Source: Carnobacterium inhibens subsp. inhibens DSM 13024 (GTDB taxonomy: Bacteria; Bacillota; Bacilli; Lactobacillales; Carnobacteriaceae). Taken from it: DNA of 64,000 nucleotides. Within the stretch, counting starts at the first letter, position 1, and each line of letters begins with the position of its first letter. Positions 26,669 through 36,137 of this stretch are shown piece after piece. The notes below the pieces were generated by a model. That model worked only from the letters and a program-made list of their open reading frames with translations, had not been told where the DNA came from and searched no databases. The DNA is taken from positions 682,001 through 746,000 of the forward strand of contig NZ_JQIV01000006.1 in the NCBI RefSeq assembly GCF_000746825.1. The letters are read 5' to 3'. The translations under genes were made by a program, and so were the position numbers.

Positions 26669-28078
26669 TTATTGTACTTCCAATGTTTTTAATAGCGCAT
26701 CATAATCATCTTCATATTCATCTGATTCTATCATTACGACAGTTGCTTTAAATGGAATGACTTCTTCAAAATCTTCTTTATCTGAATCATAAGAATAACT
26801 AGTATCAACTGTTAAATCATAAGTAACTTCATATTCATATGCATCAACTTGCTGTACTTCTTTAACCTCCGTGTTATAAAGCACAGACGATATAGTTTCA
26901 TCATCATAGCTTTTTATTGCGTTACTATAGAGCGTTTGATAGATCTCATTCTGTTCACCATCAACCATCCACTCTGCTAGCTCTTCTTTATACGAGTCGT
27001 CATATTCATCACCATAATAAGATAAATTTTCGGTCAATTGATAGATTGTATACATAAATTCCTGAGCTGCATACTCATCCACTAATACCAAATCGATGTA
27101 ATAGCTCTCATCATAGTCCAGAAGTTCAAATTGAGCAGATTCAAGTGTTTCATTAGTAAATTCTTTTTTGATACTTAGATAACTATTCTCATTCCAAGAA
27201 AGAGGACCAAACGATCCTTCGCCTTCTTCTAATTGACCAATTTGCTTGTCGTTCAAATAAACTATGCCATCTGTTAGGTTCGAAGTAACATCAATATTCA
27301 CACCGGATAGAGATAGATCAACATAATTCATACCATCTTCACCGCTAAAGAAAACCTCTTGTTCATTTACCAATGGTGAACCATACTGTTCGATAGATGA
27401 TACAAACGTATATCTTCCAGGAGACAGCGGTCCGACTTTTTGTGTATATTCTGAACGATCGGCTGTTCCAATTTCATTCCCATTTAACGTAATCACTGCT
27501 TCTTCCATATTAGTACTTAATTCCGCATAAACAGGATTAATCATCATTTCGTAGTGATTAAAAAATAATAAATCTTTACCATCTTTTTTCAAATATATAT
27601 CATAAGAAGGATCTTCAGATTCATATTCATTTTTCATACGAGTGGATAACAAATGTACATATTCTTTATCTTCCTTTACGTAATCCGCATAAGGTTGTAA
27701 ATTTTCTTCTATCAACTCAAAATTCAAGTCTTCAGTAGAGATAGCTTTCGCAATCTTTGTTGCATCTCCAGTATTAATTATTTCAATATAGCGATTTACT
27801 TGGTTTTCTTTTGAATAATAATTTTTAGCAAAAGCAAATCCTCCGGCAAGTAAAAGAATAATTACAGTAATAACAATAATTCCAATTTTTTGTACTTTCG
27901 TGAATTTTTTTATTTTTGTTGTAACTTTAGATAAATCGACTTTATTACTAGTTTTTCCGGATACATGAACTTCCTCACCTTTTTGTTTATTTGATGGTTC
28001 AGTTCCTAATAAATGGCCACATTTTTCACAAAACTTCGCACTATCTTCATTTACACAACTACATTTTTCACATATCAT
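26669..28078 (-). CDS. TcaA-like zinc-ribbon membrane protein
   Basis: A 469-aa protein with an N-terminal zinc ribbon (MICEKCSCVNEDSAKFCEKC, four cysteines), a basic linker, one membrane span (about 66-88, GIIVITVIILLLAGGFAFA) and a long acidic outside part. That part contains two PEGA/TcaA-like beta modules (about 195-330; each has a LNGxxIG or LNDKQIG turn) and a C-terminal NTF2-like domain. This is the build of staphylococcal TcaA and Bacillus YvbJ-type proteins, linked to cell-wall stress and glycopeptide response. Its place between TM2 and another zinc-ribbon membrane protein suggests an envelope-sensing set. The exact role is unknown. Confidence 0.78.
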   Translation of the reverse strand: MICEKCSCVNEDSAKFCEKCGHLLGTEPSNKQKGEEVHVSGKTSNKVDLSKVTTKIKKFTKVQKIGIIVITVIILLLAGGFAFAKNYYSKENQVNRYIEIINTGDATKIAKAISTEDLNFELIEENLQPYADYVKEDKEYVHLLSTRMKNEYESEDPSYDIYLKKDGKDLLFFNHYEMMINPVYAELSTNMEEAVITLNGNEIGTADRSEYTQKVGPLSPGRYTFVSSIEQYGSPLVNEQEVFFSGEDGMNYVDLSLSGVNIDVTSNLTDGIVYLNDKQIGQLEEGEGSFGPLSWNENSYLSIKKEFTNETLESAQFELLDYDESYYIDLVLVDEYAAQEFMYTIYQLTENLSYYGDEYDDSYKEELAEWMVDGEQNEIYQTLYSNAIKSYDDETISSVLYNTEVKEVQQVDAYEYEVTYDLTVDTSYSYDSDKEDFEEVIPFKATVVMIESDEYEDDYDALLKTLEVQ

Positions 28079-28102
28079 TTTTATACTCTCCCTTAAATCA
28101 AC

Positions 28103-28879
28103 CTAAAATAAAGAATCCATAACAATATCTTCTACTATTGTCATCATTGCGGCTGCACCGATTCTAGCAACTATAAACCAGACAATAAATAATACTAAGG
28201 CAGCTATGATTCCAATATAATACTTATCTATTTTTACGAGTGTCTCACTTTTGTAAATATAGTTTACAAATGCGAAAACCGAAACGACAAGCGATAGCAG
28301 ATATAGAATACTTATAAGAACTGCAAACTCTTCACTTGAAATAAGTGAAAGAATCAGGATAATTCCTTGTAGGACTATTAGAGCAGTAAAAAAACCTCCA
28401 TATTGTGTAGTTGTTGCAAGAAAAGAATCATTAGATTTATAAGCAACTTTTTTCACACCATGTACAACAAACACAGAAAGGAAATTAAATAGAACTAAAG
28501 CAATTAATAATCCTAAAAGAGTTCCAAAATCGATTGAAACATATTGATAACTATAGCTATCTAATGATAGAAACCATAAGCTTATTACTTGTATTAAACT
28601 AAGTAACACAAAATGAATCACACCATTGATAGATGCTGTTTCATGAAAACTTTCTGAGGGTTTTACTAAAGTAGTTTTAAAATACGAAAAATAGCCATTT
28701 GACATTTTTGAAAGTTTTTCTTTATCTATATTGATAGAACTTAAGTTAATTACTTGTTCGCTTTTAGATGAATCAACTTGTTGATTTGGTACCCCTTCAG
28801 TAGCTGTAATTGCACCACAACTATTACAAAATTTTGAACCCTCTTTTACTTCTTTTCCACAGTTTGAACAATACTTCAT
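28103..28879 (-). CDS. Zinc-ribbon integral membrane protein (Yip1-like)
   Basis: A 258-aa protein with an N-terminal zinc ribbon (KYCSNCGKEV and KFCNSCGAI) and five to six membrane spans in residues 85-250. The layout resembles Yip1/DUF-type membrane proteins that often sit beside TcaA-like genes. GGAGGA lies nine bases before the ATG. It is the first gene of the probable three-gene operon. No catalytic motif is seen. Confidence 0.7.
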   Translation of the reverse strand: MKYCSNCGKEVKEGSKFCNSCGAITATEGVPNQQVDSSKSEQVINLSSINIDKEKLSKMSNGYFSYFKTTLVKPSESFHETASINGVIHFVLLSLIQVISLWFLSLDSYSYQYVSIDFGTLLGLLIALVLFNFLSVFVVHGVKKVAYKSNDSFLATTTQYGGFFTALIVLQGIILILSLISSEEFAVLISILYLLSLVVSVFAFVNYIYKSETLVKIDKYYIGIIAALVLFIVWFIVARIGAAAMMTIVEDIVMDSLF

Positions 28880-29202
28880 TCTTTTATTCCTCCAAAATTA
28901 ATGTATTTTAATAAACGAATATAAAATGAAAATTTTTCAAGTTATAGCTATCATTGATTATGAAATGTCCTTTATCCTAACTTTAAATCAACTTAAAATT
29001 AACTTCCTTTCATTTAATTTTTCAAAAAACATTGTATGTAATATTAATTTACCTATTTCTTAAAAATTGATTTTCATAGTGAATTTATACCGTCATTATT
29101 TATATCGGTCACATACAACTAAATATTAATAGTGTTATTTAATTTATATTCATTAATATAAAAAGTTATGAAAAAAATATATTAAACTTTTAGGCTGTTG
29201 TG
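28880..29202. other. AT-rich intergenic region left of the IS element
   Basis: Contains the ribosome site of the upstream zinc-ribbon gene and presumably its promoter, which I could not place with confidence. No gene-like reading frame or strong hairpin was seen. Confidence 0.5.
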
Positions 29203-29210
29203 CTTTTTCA
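29203..29210 (+). repeat. Target-site duplication, left copy
   Basis: CTTTTTCA directly abuts the left inverted repeat of the IS element and is repeated exactly at 30551-30558. Eight bases is the usual duplication for IS256-family elements. Confidence 0.88.
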
Positions 29211-30550
29211 GAGAGTGTAAAATATTTTGTGTAAATGAAAAAATTCATACAAAAAAGGAAGTCCCTTCTGTAGAATAAAGTTAACGACAACCAATTCACA
29301 GAAAAGAGGACTTCCCTATGAATGATTTTACTACAGAAATTGTGCAAACTCTAGTCAATAAAGGCGATTTAAATGAATTATTCCGTTCGCACTTAGAAAA
29401 AGCGATAAACACACTCCTACGGACTGAATTAACGGCTTTTTTAGATTACGAAAAATATGATCGCACTGGTTTTAATTCAGGTAATTCGAGAAACGGTTCT
29501 TACTTTCGATCAATCAAAACCGAATATGGTGAATTAACATTGGAAATACCTAGAGATCGTAATGGTGAGTTTAAACAACAAACTTTACCAGCCTACAAAA
29601 GAACAAACGATACATTGGAAACCACTATTATCCATTTATTCGAAAAAGGTGTTACGATGTCTGAAATTGCTGATTTAATCGAAAAAATGTATGGGCATCA
29701 CTATACTCCACAAACCATGTCCAACATGACTAAAGTTCTGACTGAAGAAGTAAACGCCTTTAAATCCAGAGCCTTAAATGATAAGTACGTCGCTATTTTT
29801 ATGGACGCTACTTATATATTCCATTAAAACGCCAAACCGTATCCAAAGAAGCGATTTATATTGCCATTGGTATACGAGAAGACGGCACTAAAGAAGTACT
29901 GAGTTATGCGATTGCTCCGACTGAATCAACATACGTTTGGAATGAGCTGCTACAGGATATTAACTCCAGAGGAGTTCAAGAAGTCTTGCTTTTTATTACG
30001 GATGGCTTAAAAGGCATGAAAGATACCATCCAACAAATTTATCCTAAAGCAAAATATCAGCATTGTTGTATCCATGTATCTCGTAATATTGCTCATAAAG
30101 TACGTGTCAAAGACCGAAAAGAAATCTGTGATGACTTTAAGGCTGTTTATCAAGCTAACTCAAAGGAAGAAGCGAATACATTCTTATCCTGTATGATTGA
30201 GAAATGGAAGAAAAATTATCCTAAAGTGACGCAGTCACTCATAGAAAACCAAGATTTATTGACTTTTTATGAGTTTCCACCCAGTATTCGTAGAACCATT
30301 TACTCAACCAATCTAATCGAGTCTTTCAATAAGCAAATTAAAAAGTACAGCCGCAGAAAAGAGCAGTTTCAAAATGAAGAATCCCTAGAACGCTTTCTAG
30401 TCAGCATTTTTGATACATACAATCAAAAATTTCTAAACAGAAGCCATAAAGGTTTCCAACAAGTAACCGATACATTAGTTTCAATGTTTACTGAGTAACT
30501 AATTATTTTGCAGAAGGACGATTTATTTACACAAAATTATTGACGCTCCC
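29211..30550 (+). mobile_element. IS256-family insertion sequence with complete ends
   Basis: A 1340-base element. Its left end (29211-29236) and the reverse complement of its right end (30525-30550) match at 21 of 26 positions, with the inner TTTTGTGTAAAT identical. A perfect 8-base target duplication flanks it, so it arrived by transposition and has not been rearranged since. The single transposase gene is broken by a 2-base insertion. The element landed in intergenic DNA next to a terminator and disrupts no recognisable gene. Confidence 0.92.
29318..30498 (+). pseudogene. IS256-family (mutator-type) transposase, frameshifted
   Basis: The first 167 or so residues are read in one frame and the rest in another. 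The break is at about 29812-29818, where MDATYI is followed by an out-of-frame stop; removing two bases from the TATATAT tract restores MDATYIPLKRQT. All three catalytic acids survive across the two frames: Asp in FMDATYI, Asp in FITDGLKGM and Glu in STNLIESFNK. The start ATG at 29318 has AGAGGA upstream. Unless a programmed shift occurs here (the tract is not a classic slippery site), the element can move only with help from an intact copy elsewhere. Confidence 0.9.
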
Positions 30551-30558
30551 CTTTTTCA
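30551..30558 (+). repeat. Target-site duplication, right copy
   Basis: Exact copy of CTTTTTCA from 29203-29210, directly after the right inverted repeat. Confidence 0.88.
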
Positions 30559-30566
30559 TAACAAAC

Positions 30567-30610
30567 TAAAAGTACATTAGTGAGTTGATTGACTCTCTAA
30601 TGTACTTTTA
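30567..30610. terminator. Terminator of the malX-malY remnant
   Basis: AAAAGTACATTAG and CTAATGTACTTTT form a perfect 13-bp stem around a 16-base loop. It belongs to the minus-strand remnant that ends at 30642. The IS element inserted just beyond it. Confidence 0.85.
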
Positions 30611-30641
30611 CTAATTTATTATTCATTTAATATATTTCTTA

Positions 30642-31196
30642 TTATTTTAATATATTTGCATCATTCTTTAGCTGATCAACCGAGTTCTTTAACCATTCTA
30701 GACCATCTTTTAATTTCTCACTTGAACAACCTAAATTCATCCTCAAAAAATATTGTCCTTCTTCTCCATAAATCGAGCCCTCCATAATAGCGATTGCACC
30801 AATAATAACTAATGCTTGCTGAATCTCATTCATATTAAAAGGAAGTCCGCTTATCAAGCCAAGCTAGAAATGTTGATTCTGGAATAGTAAATTTGATTTC
30901 TGGAATGTTTTGTTTCAAGTAATCAAAAGTAAAATTCATATTTTCAGTAATGTACGTATTTAATCCATCCACCCATTCTTGGCAGTCATTGTACCCAGCT
31001 ATGACCTTTCTATTCCCATTATGCTGGCTGAAGATAATCCATCTCTATTTTTTAGTATGTCTAAAAATCATTTTGCAATTCCATATCTGGGATCAACGCC
31101 TAGGATCCTATCAACCCAGAAGTATTAAATGTTTTACTAGTCGATGTACAAATAGCAATATTTGTTAATTTTTCAGCTGTCCCTACAATTGGTTTA
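30642..31196 (-). pseudogene. malY: Remnant of a MalY/PatB-type PLP-dependent aminotransferase (C-terminal half)
   Basis: Reading in two or more minus-strand frames gives ordered pieces of a MalY/PatB protein. The PLP-lysine region reads STSKTFNTSG, where the Lys would bind the cofactor. Then come GYNDCQEWVDGLNTYI and PESTFLAWLD, and a final intact stretch including GQYFLRMNLGCSSEKLKDGL to the stop. Several frameshifts and stops lie between them. The N-terminal half is absent, and the sequence joins directly to the truncated malX remnant, so a deletion removed the end of one gene and the start of the next. MalY-type enzymes cleave cystathionine and, in E. coli, modulate the maltose regulator. 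Confidence 0.8.
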
Positions 31197-32327
31197 GGAC
31201 TAAATACCATTTCGTTTCAGATCCTTGCAAAACTCCAAAAATCAAAAAATCTAAAATACCACCATCTGAATTTCCAATTTTCACAGTCAATAAAGCCATC
31301 ACCATAAATCCTAAACCAGTCATAATCACATGGAACAAGTAAAGAAGTGGTGAGACAAATAAAAATAAGAACTCAATTGGTTCAGTAATCCCTGTGACAA
31401 AAGTTGCTAGAACTCCTGAAATCAACAATCCTTTACTCTTAGATCTCTTTTCTGGTCTAGCTGTTTTATACATCGCTAAAGCAACAGCTGGCAAACCAAA
31501 CATGAAGGTTGCCATTTTACCTTGCGGTAAAAATGCTGTAGCACTTGGACTAATGTCCATGCCATTTTGTAACTGAGCATAAAATATATTTAGAGCGCCT
31601 AAGACCGTATTTCCATCAACAATTTGTGTCCCACCAGCTTCTGTAAATCTAATCATTGAAACAAGTATGTGATGCAAGCCTTTTGGCAGTAAAAGCCTTT
31701 CTCCAGCTCCAAAGAGGAATGGACCAAAAACTCCTGATCTTTGAATCAAGTTTCCGATTCCAGTAATCGCTGCACCGAATATAGGTCAAATTAAAGGCAA
31801 TAACAAACCTACTACATCTAAAACGATTGAAGTAATGATTGGAACGAATCTAGCTCCTCCAAAAAATGCAAAAGTGTCAGGAAGCTGAATCTCAGAAAAA
31901 TGTTTGTGCAATGATGAGACTATGATCCCAACAATAATCCCTCCAAGTACACCCATTTCAAGAGTTTGAATTCCCATTACCATAACTTGTCCAGCTTCTC
32001 TCAAAGCTTCAGGGTTAGATAAAAATTAATGGATAAATTCATAATGATGTAACCAACTAATCCTAAAAAAGCCGCAACCCCTTTATGGTGTCTAGCTAAT
32101 CCTAAAGGAATGTCCATCGCAAACAACACAGGCAAATAAGTAAAAGCAAAACCACTAATCGTTGAAAGAAACCTAAAAAAAGGCATGCTCTCTATTGTTG
32201 TAGCACTGGTAAATGAAATCCAAATCCCTAAAATCAGACCCATAAATGCAAATAATGCTACTGGAAACATAAAAGTCTTTCATAATCCTTGAAAAAATTA
32301 CCATAAACTCCCCTTACCTTTTCCCAT
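31197..32327 (-). pseudogene. malX: Remnant of a MalX-like PTS glucose/maltose permease EIIC
   Basis: Three successive frames match E. coli MalX from its start to past the middle. They are KTFMFPVALFAFMG-type start and GLARHHKGVAAF; then MGIQTLEMGVLGG and PDTFAFFGGARFVPI; then GAGERLLLPKGLHHIL, VTGITEPIEFLFLFV and GVLQGSETKWYLV. Expected next is PVVGAIW, but the frame instead runs into malY sequence and stops, so the last EIIC span and the whole EIIB domain are gone. The original start is the ATG at 32327 with AGGAGA upstream. An early stop and at least two frameshifts make it non-functional. The order permease then aminotransferase copies the malX-malY arrangement of enterobacteria. Confidence 0.85.
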
Positions 32328-33290
32328 CTTCTTATCTCCTTTACTATATATTTATAACTCTAAGTTAATGTTTTATAATTTATATAGCGAGCGTTTTCGT
32401 TGATTCGAAAAGAGTTACATTTAATGTAAGGAGATCCATCAATTTCAAACGTTAACATTCTTTTACTTTTTTTACTTAACATATTCAAATATGATTAAAT
32501 CCATTAACAAGTTGATCGTAAATCTGGAACTCATATCAATATAATCATAATAAAAGCTTTCAGAATAAACTATTAGTGTAAGACCAGCTAGCTTTTCTAA
32601 ATAGTGTTTTGTGTAACAGAATATCCTTTTTTATCAACTGCTTTATCAAAACTAACTTAACTAAGTAATTTATTTGATAATTCAGTAACTTAATATTAGT
32701 TTTTTTAAGCTTAAATACCTCATATCCTAAATCTGTTTCACAGGTACCTTTTTCATTACTCTATGGTTTTAAAGTTAATAACTGTCTACATTATCTAAAA
32801 AATTTTGATAGACTGAGCATCTTATGTCTTTCCTAAGACTTGAGTTTTTACCATCGTTAATTTGTCCGTAAAAGTCAATTCTCTTGCCTTATACTAAGAG
32901 CGATAGTAAGTCGGAAAAATGCAACTCATTTGTTGTAAACAAGTGAGTTCCACCTCTGGATTAGTTGTTATGAATTTAATTATACAGGAAAATTAATTTT
33001 TTATTTAGACAAAAACAAATGACGTTAATGAGATTTTCTCACTACCATCATTTATTGTACAGCCTATTTAAGTGAATTTCATCCTATCAGAGAGTAAAAT
33101 AATACTATTTTTTTTGCTGAATAATTTATATTAGCTTTGTTAATATAAAATGTTTGCTACCATCAACAGTAATCCTTTTAATAATTCCAATCATATAATT
33201 TAATAAACAAATGGTCACTACTGTAACCTTCCAAATTCAATAATTTCATTATCGTAATTGTAATATGTTATTTGTCCTCATTTCTTTAAT
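32328..33290 (-). other. Non-coding stretch with a possible decayed regulator (about 32480-32942)
   Basis: GAGGTGG followed by TTG at 32942 opens LFTTNELHFSDLLSLL before a stop. Further minus-strand pieces such as RIDFYGQINDGKN, DLGYEVFKLKKTNIK and YYDYIDMSSRFTINLL occur in different frames. Their order and style would suit a decayed RpiR-type regulator of the malX remnant, but no diagnostic motif survives and the call is weak. The remainder, 32943-33290, is AT-rich and shows nothing recognisable. Confidence 0.3.
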
Positions 33291-34715
33291 TTAATTATAA
33301 ATATATTTTTTAATACGATTAAAGGACAATAAAATATCATTCTTTTTTAGCAATAGATAAAAAGAAATTGCTATTAAATATATTAGGAATCCAGCCATTG
33401 CTGGTAATTGCCATCCAATTAAGACAAACAATATAGTTAGTATAATTTCATAGAAAATGTCTTTGGTTACTTTTACTCCTAATATTTTAGACAAATACAA
33501 TTCAGCAACTATACTTCGTATTGAAATGACTACTAAAATTGTTAGTATCGCAGCATTAAGATTTTTAAAAATTATAGTAGTAAATAATGTAGCAACTATA
33601 CTAATTAATAAAATTATAATATTAATCAGCATCATATACTTTTCTTTTCTTAAAGTTTTTAAATAGGTATTAATAAGGAGACCCATTTTCCCTTCGTAGA
33701 TACTTATTGGAAAAAGTAATGCCATATAAGTTAAACTATCTGCATAATTTGGTAACCAATTTGATAACATTACCTTTATAGGAAAGTATAACAATAAAAT
33801 TCCAAATAATATTGTCATAAGTAAATCTTTAATAACAGAATACAATTCGGGCAAAGATTCTTGATTAAGTTTTCTTAAAATCGGAAAAATAACAATTCCA
33901 ATTGCATTAATAAATATCATTAATAGATTTGAAACACTAAGCGTAAGTGAAATTTTCCCGAACGTTGCAACATCCCATGAATACTCGATACCGAATCGAA
34001 CAACTCCAATAATCAACATGCTTGCAATATTTGCAAACATTAATTTTATTCCTACACTAATATTTTCTATTGCTTCAGTTATACCAACAACGAAAGAATT
34101 AAGTTTGTGAAATACAATATCTTTACAAATATATATTGCATAAATTAAAGATATAATTTTCCCTATCAAATCTGCAAAAATCATGATTTTATATTCTCTT
34201 ATTCCTAAAAATAAGAACATCAAAATTAACATTATGTATGATACCCTACTTAAAATGTTAATATGGGCATAGTACTTAATACGATTGGTTGCTTGAAGTG
34301 TTAGTAAAAGAATTGAAAGTACATTAACTATAAACAAATTTAGTGCTACCATATTAAAAATAAATACTTTATCACTATTTGTAATCATCATAACAGATGC
34401 TATTGAAATTATCATTGCAATTAATAATTGAAAACAAATCATTAAATAAAATTGTGAGGAGAAAGTTTTCTTATCTAGAGCATTGTAATTTTCTCCACCA
34501 TATCTCAAATAAATACCATCACTCCAACCCAAATGCAAGAAACCAACATAAGAAGAGTAGAATATGTATAACTGCCAATATCCATACTCTTCTATGCCTA
34601 AGATTTTAGGAATAATTAAAACAACAAGCGTTGAAATAATTAAAGAAATTAAATTAGAAATAATTGTATAAGAGAAGTTTTTTAAAAAAAGTGTTGCTTT
34701 ATTTCCCAATATCAT
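33291..34715 (-). CDS. wzx: Wzx-type polysaccharide flippase (unit 1)
   Basis: A 474-aa membrane protein of the MATE-like polysaccharide transporter group with about 12-14 spans; the start region NLISLIISTLVVLIIPKILG and GYWQLYIFYSSYVGFLHLGW are typical of Wzx. It would flip undecaprenyl-linked repeat units across the membrane for Wzy polymerisation. GAGAGGG lies only two bases before the annotated ATG and about eight before a TTG two codons later, so translation may really begin at that TTG. It is the last gene of the first capsule unit. A second, unrelated-looking Wzx is encoded at 59.0-60.4 kb. Confidence 0.82.
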   Translation of the reverse strand: MILGNKATLFLKNFSYTIISNLISLIISTLVVLIIPKILGIEEYGYWQLYIFYSSYVGFLHLGWSDGIYLRYGGENYNALDKKTFSSQFYLMICFQLLIAMIISIASVMMITNSDKVFIFNMVALNLFIVNVLSILLLTLQATNRIKYYAHINILSRVSYIMLILMFLFLGIREYKIMIFADLIGKIISLIYAIYICKDIVFHKLNSFVVGITEAIENISVGIKLMFANIASMLIIGVVRFGIEYSWDVATFGKISLTLSVSNLLMIFINAIGIVIFPILRKLNQESLPELYSVIKDLLMTILFGILLLYFPIKVMLSNWLPNYADSLTYMALLFPISIYEGKMGLLINTYLKTLRKEKYMMLINIIILLISIVATLFTTIIFKNLNAAILTILVVISIRSIVAELYLSKILGVKVTKDIFYEIILTILFVLIGWQLPAMAGFLIYLIAISFYLLLKKNDILLSFNRIKKYIYN

Positions 34716-34767
34716 ACCCTCTCACATTATATTATTTTACAATCATTACTTCATAAAATTTTATTAA

Positions 34768-36087
34768 TTACAATGACCAGTAACTATAACCTTTTTCTTT
34801 AAGTTCTTTTTTATCCAAAATACTCTTGGTGTCAATTAAAATTTTGTTCTCATTTTCAAAATCACCATACAATGAATCTATTTTTTCCCAACTCATATTT
34901 TTAAATGCATCATGTGCAACTGCCAATACTAAGCAATCAATATCTTTAACATCTTTAATATCTATTAAATCAATACCGTATTCTTGTCTTGCTTCATCAG
35001 CATCAGCTTCAGGATCAACAATAATTGGATTGATTCCATACTCTTTAAGATTATCAATAATATCCACTACTTTTGAGTTTCTAGTATCAGGCGTATTTTC
35101 CTTAAAAGTCATACCAAATATAACAACTTTAGATTTTCTAACAACTTTATTAGCTAAGATAAGTTTTTTTATTATTGCTTCAGCAACAAATTTACCCATA
35201 CCATCGTTAATTTTTCTGCCTGATAAAATTATTTGACTATGATACCCTAACTTTTCTGCTTCATAAATAAAGTAATATGGGTCAATACCAATACAATGTC
35301 CACCAACAAGACCAGGATAAAATTCAAGAGCATTCCATTTAGTATTCATTGCATCTATAACTTCTTTTGTATCAATTTCCATACGGTCAAATACCATTGC
35401 AAGCTCATTCATAAAAGCAATGTTAATATCACGTTGACTATTTTCCACTACTTTAGCAGCTTCTGCTACTTTAATTGAACCAGCTCTATGGACACCAGCT
35501 TCGATTATTAACTCATATACTTTTGCAATCTCATCAAGACTTTCGTCATCTATTCCAGAAACTATTTTAATAATATTTTCTAATTTATGTACTTTATCAC
35601 CAGGATTAATGCGTTCTGGAGAGTAGCCTACCTTAAAATCAATACCACATTTTAATCCAGATTCTTTTTCCAATATTGGGATGCATATATCCTCAGTAAC
35701 ACCAGGATATACAGTAGATTCATAAACAACAAAGGAACCTTTAACTAAGTTTCGCCCAACTAACTTACTTGCCCCTTCAACTGGTGAAAGGTTAGGTGTT
35801 TTATCTGAATTAATTGGTGTTGGTACTGCAATAATATGAAATTTAGCTTCTTTTAAACTATTTTCTTCAGAAGTAAACTTAACGGTAGTTTCCTTTATTA
35901 CATTATCACCTACTTCATTAGTTGGATCTATGCCAGACTTGTATAACTCAATTTTTTTTTCATTAAGATCAAAACCTATTACATCCACTTTTTTTGCAAA
36001 CGCAACTGCAAGTGGCATTCCAACATAACCTAATCCAACAATTGCAATTTTTTCTTTTTTATTAAATAAATCATAATATAAATTCAT
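34768..36087 (-). CDS. Nucleotide-sugar 6-dehydrogenase (TviB/WbpA/CapL type)
   Basis: A 439-aa UDP-sugar dehydrogenase that would oxidise C6 of a UDP-N-acetylhexosamine to a uronic acid with two NAD. The NAD motif is IAIVGLGYVGMPLAVAFA; the catalytic cysteine is in GGHCIGIDPYY. GMTFKENTPDTRNS is the usual C-terminal signature, and the aspartate and arginine are as in TviB-like enzymes. The ATG at 36087 has AAAGAGG at eight bases; a start six codons earlier is open but lacks a site. Likely product is UDP-GalNAcA or UDP-GlcNAcA rather than UDP-glucuronate, because the family resembles TviB/WbpO and a separate UDP-glucose dehydrogenase gene lies at 50.4-51.6 kb. Confidence 0.82.
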   Translation of the reverse strand: MNLYYDLFNKKEKIAIVGLGYVGMPLAVAFAKKVDVIGFDLNEKKIELYKSGIDPTNEVGDNVIKETTVKFTSEENSLKEAKFHIIAVPTPINSDKTPNLSPVEGASKLVGRNLVKGSFVVYESTVYPGVTEDICIPILEKESGLKCGIDFKVGYSPERINPGDKVHKLENIIKIVSGIDDESLDEIAKVYELIIEAGVHRAGSIKVAEAAKVVENSQRDINIAFMNELAMVFDRMEIDTKEVIDAMNTKWNALEFYPGLVGGHCIGIDPYYFIYEAEKLGYHSQIILSGRKINDGMGKFVAEAIIKKLILANKVVRKSKVVIFGMTFKENTPDTRNSKVVDIIDNLKEYGINPIIVDPEADADEARQEYGIDLIDIKDVKDIDCLVLAVAHDAFKNMSWEKIDSLYGDFENENKILIDTKSILDKKELKEKGYSYWSL

Positions 36088-36137
36088 TAATTTTACCTCT
36101 TTCATTTTTATTTTTCTAGTTAAAAGATAAATATTTG

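Noticed and set aside
29812..29826. Programmed frameshift in the IS256-family transposase
   Set aside because: IS256-family transposases are normally a single continuous frame, and the tract is TATATAT rather than a slippery heptamer; a 2-base insertion explains it better.
34826..35236. A 136-codon plus-strand frame opposite the nucleotide-sugar dehydrogenase gene
   Set aside because: No ribosome site or recognisable motif; Ser/Ile-rich text results from the strongly conserved gene on the other strand.
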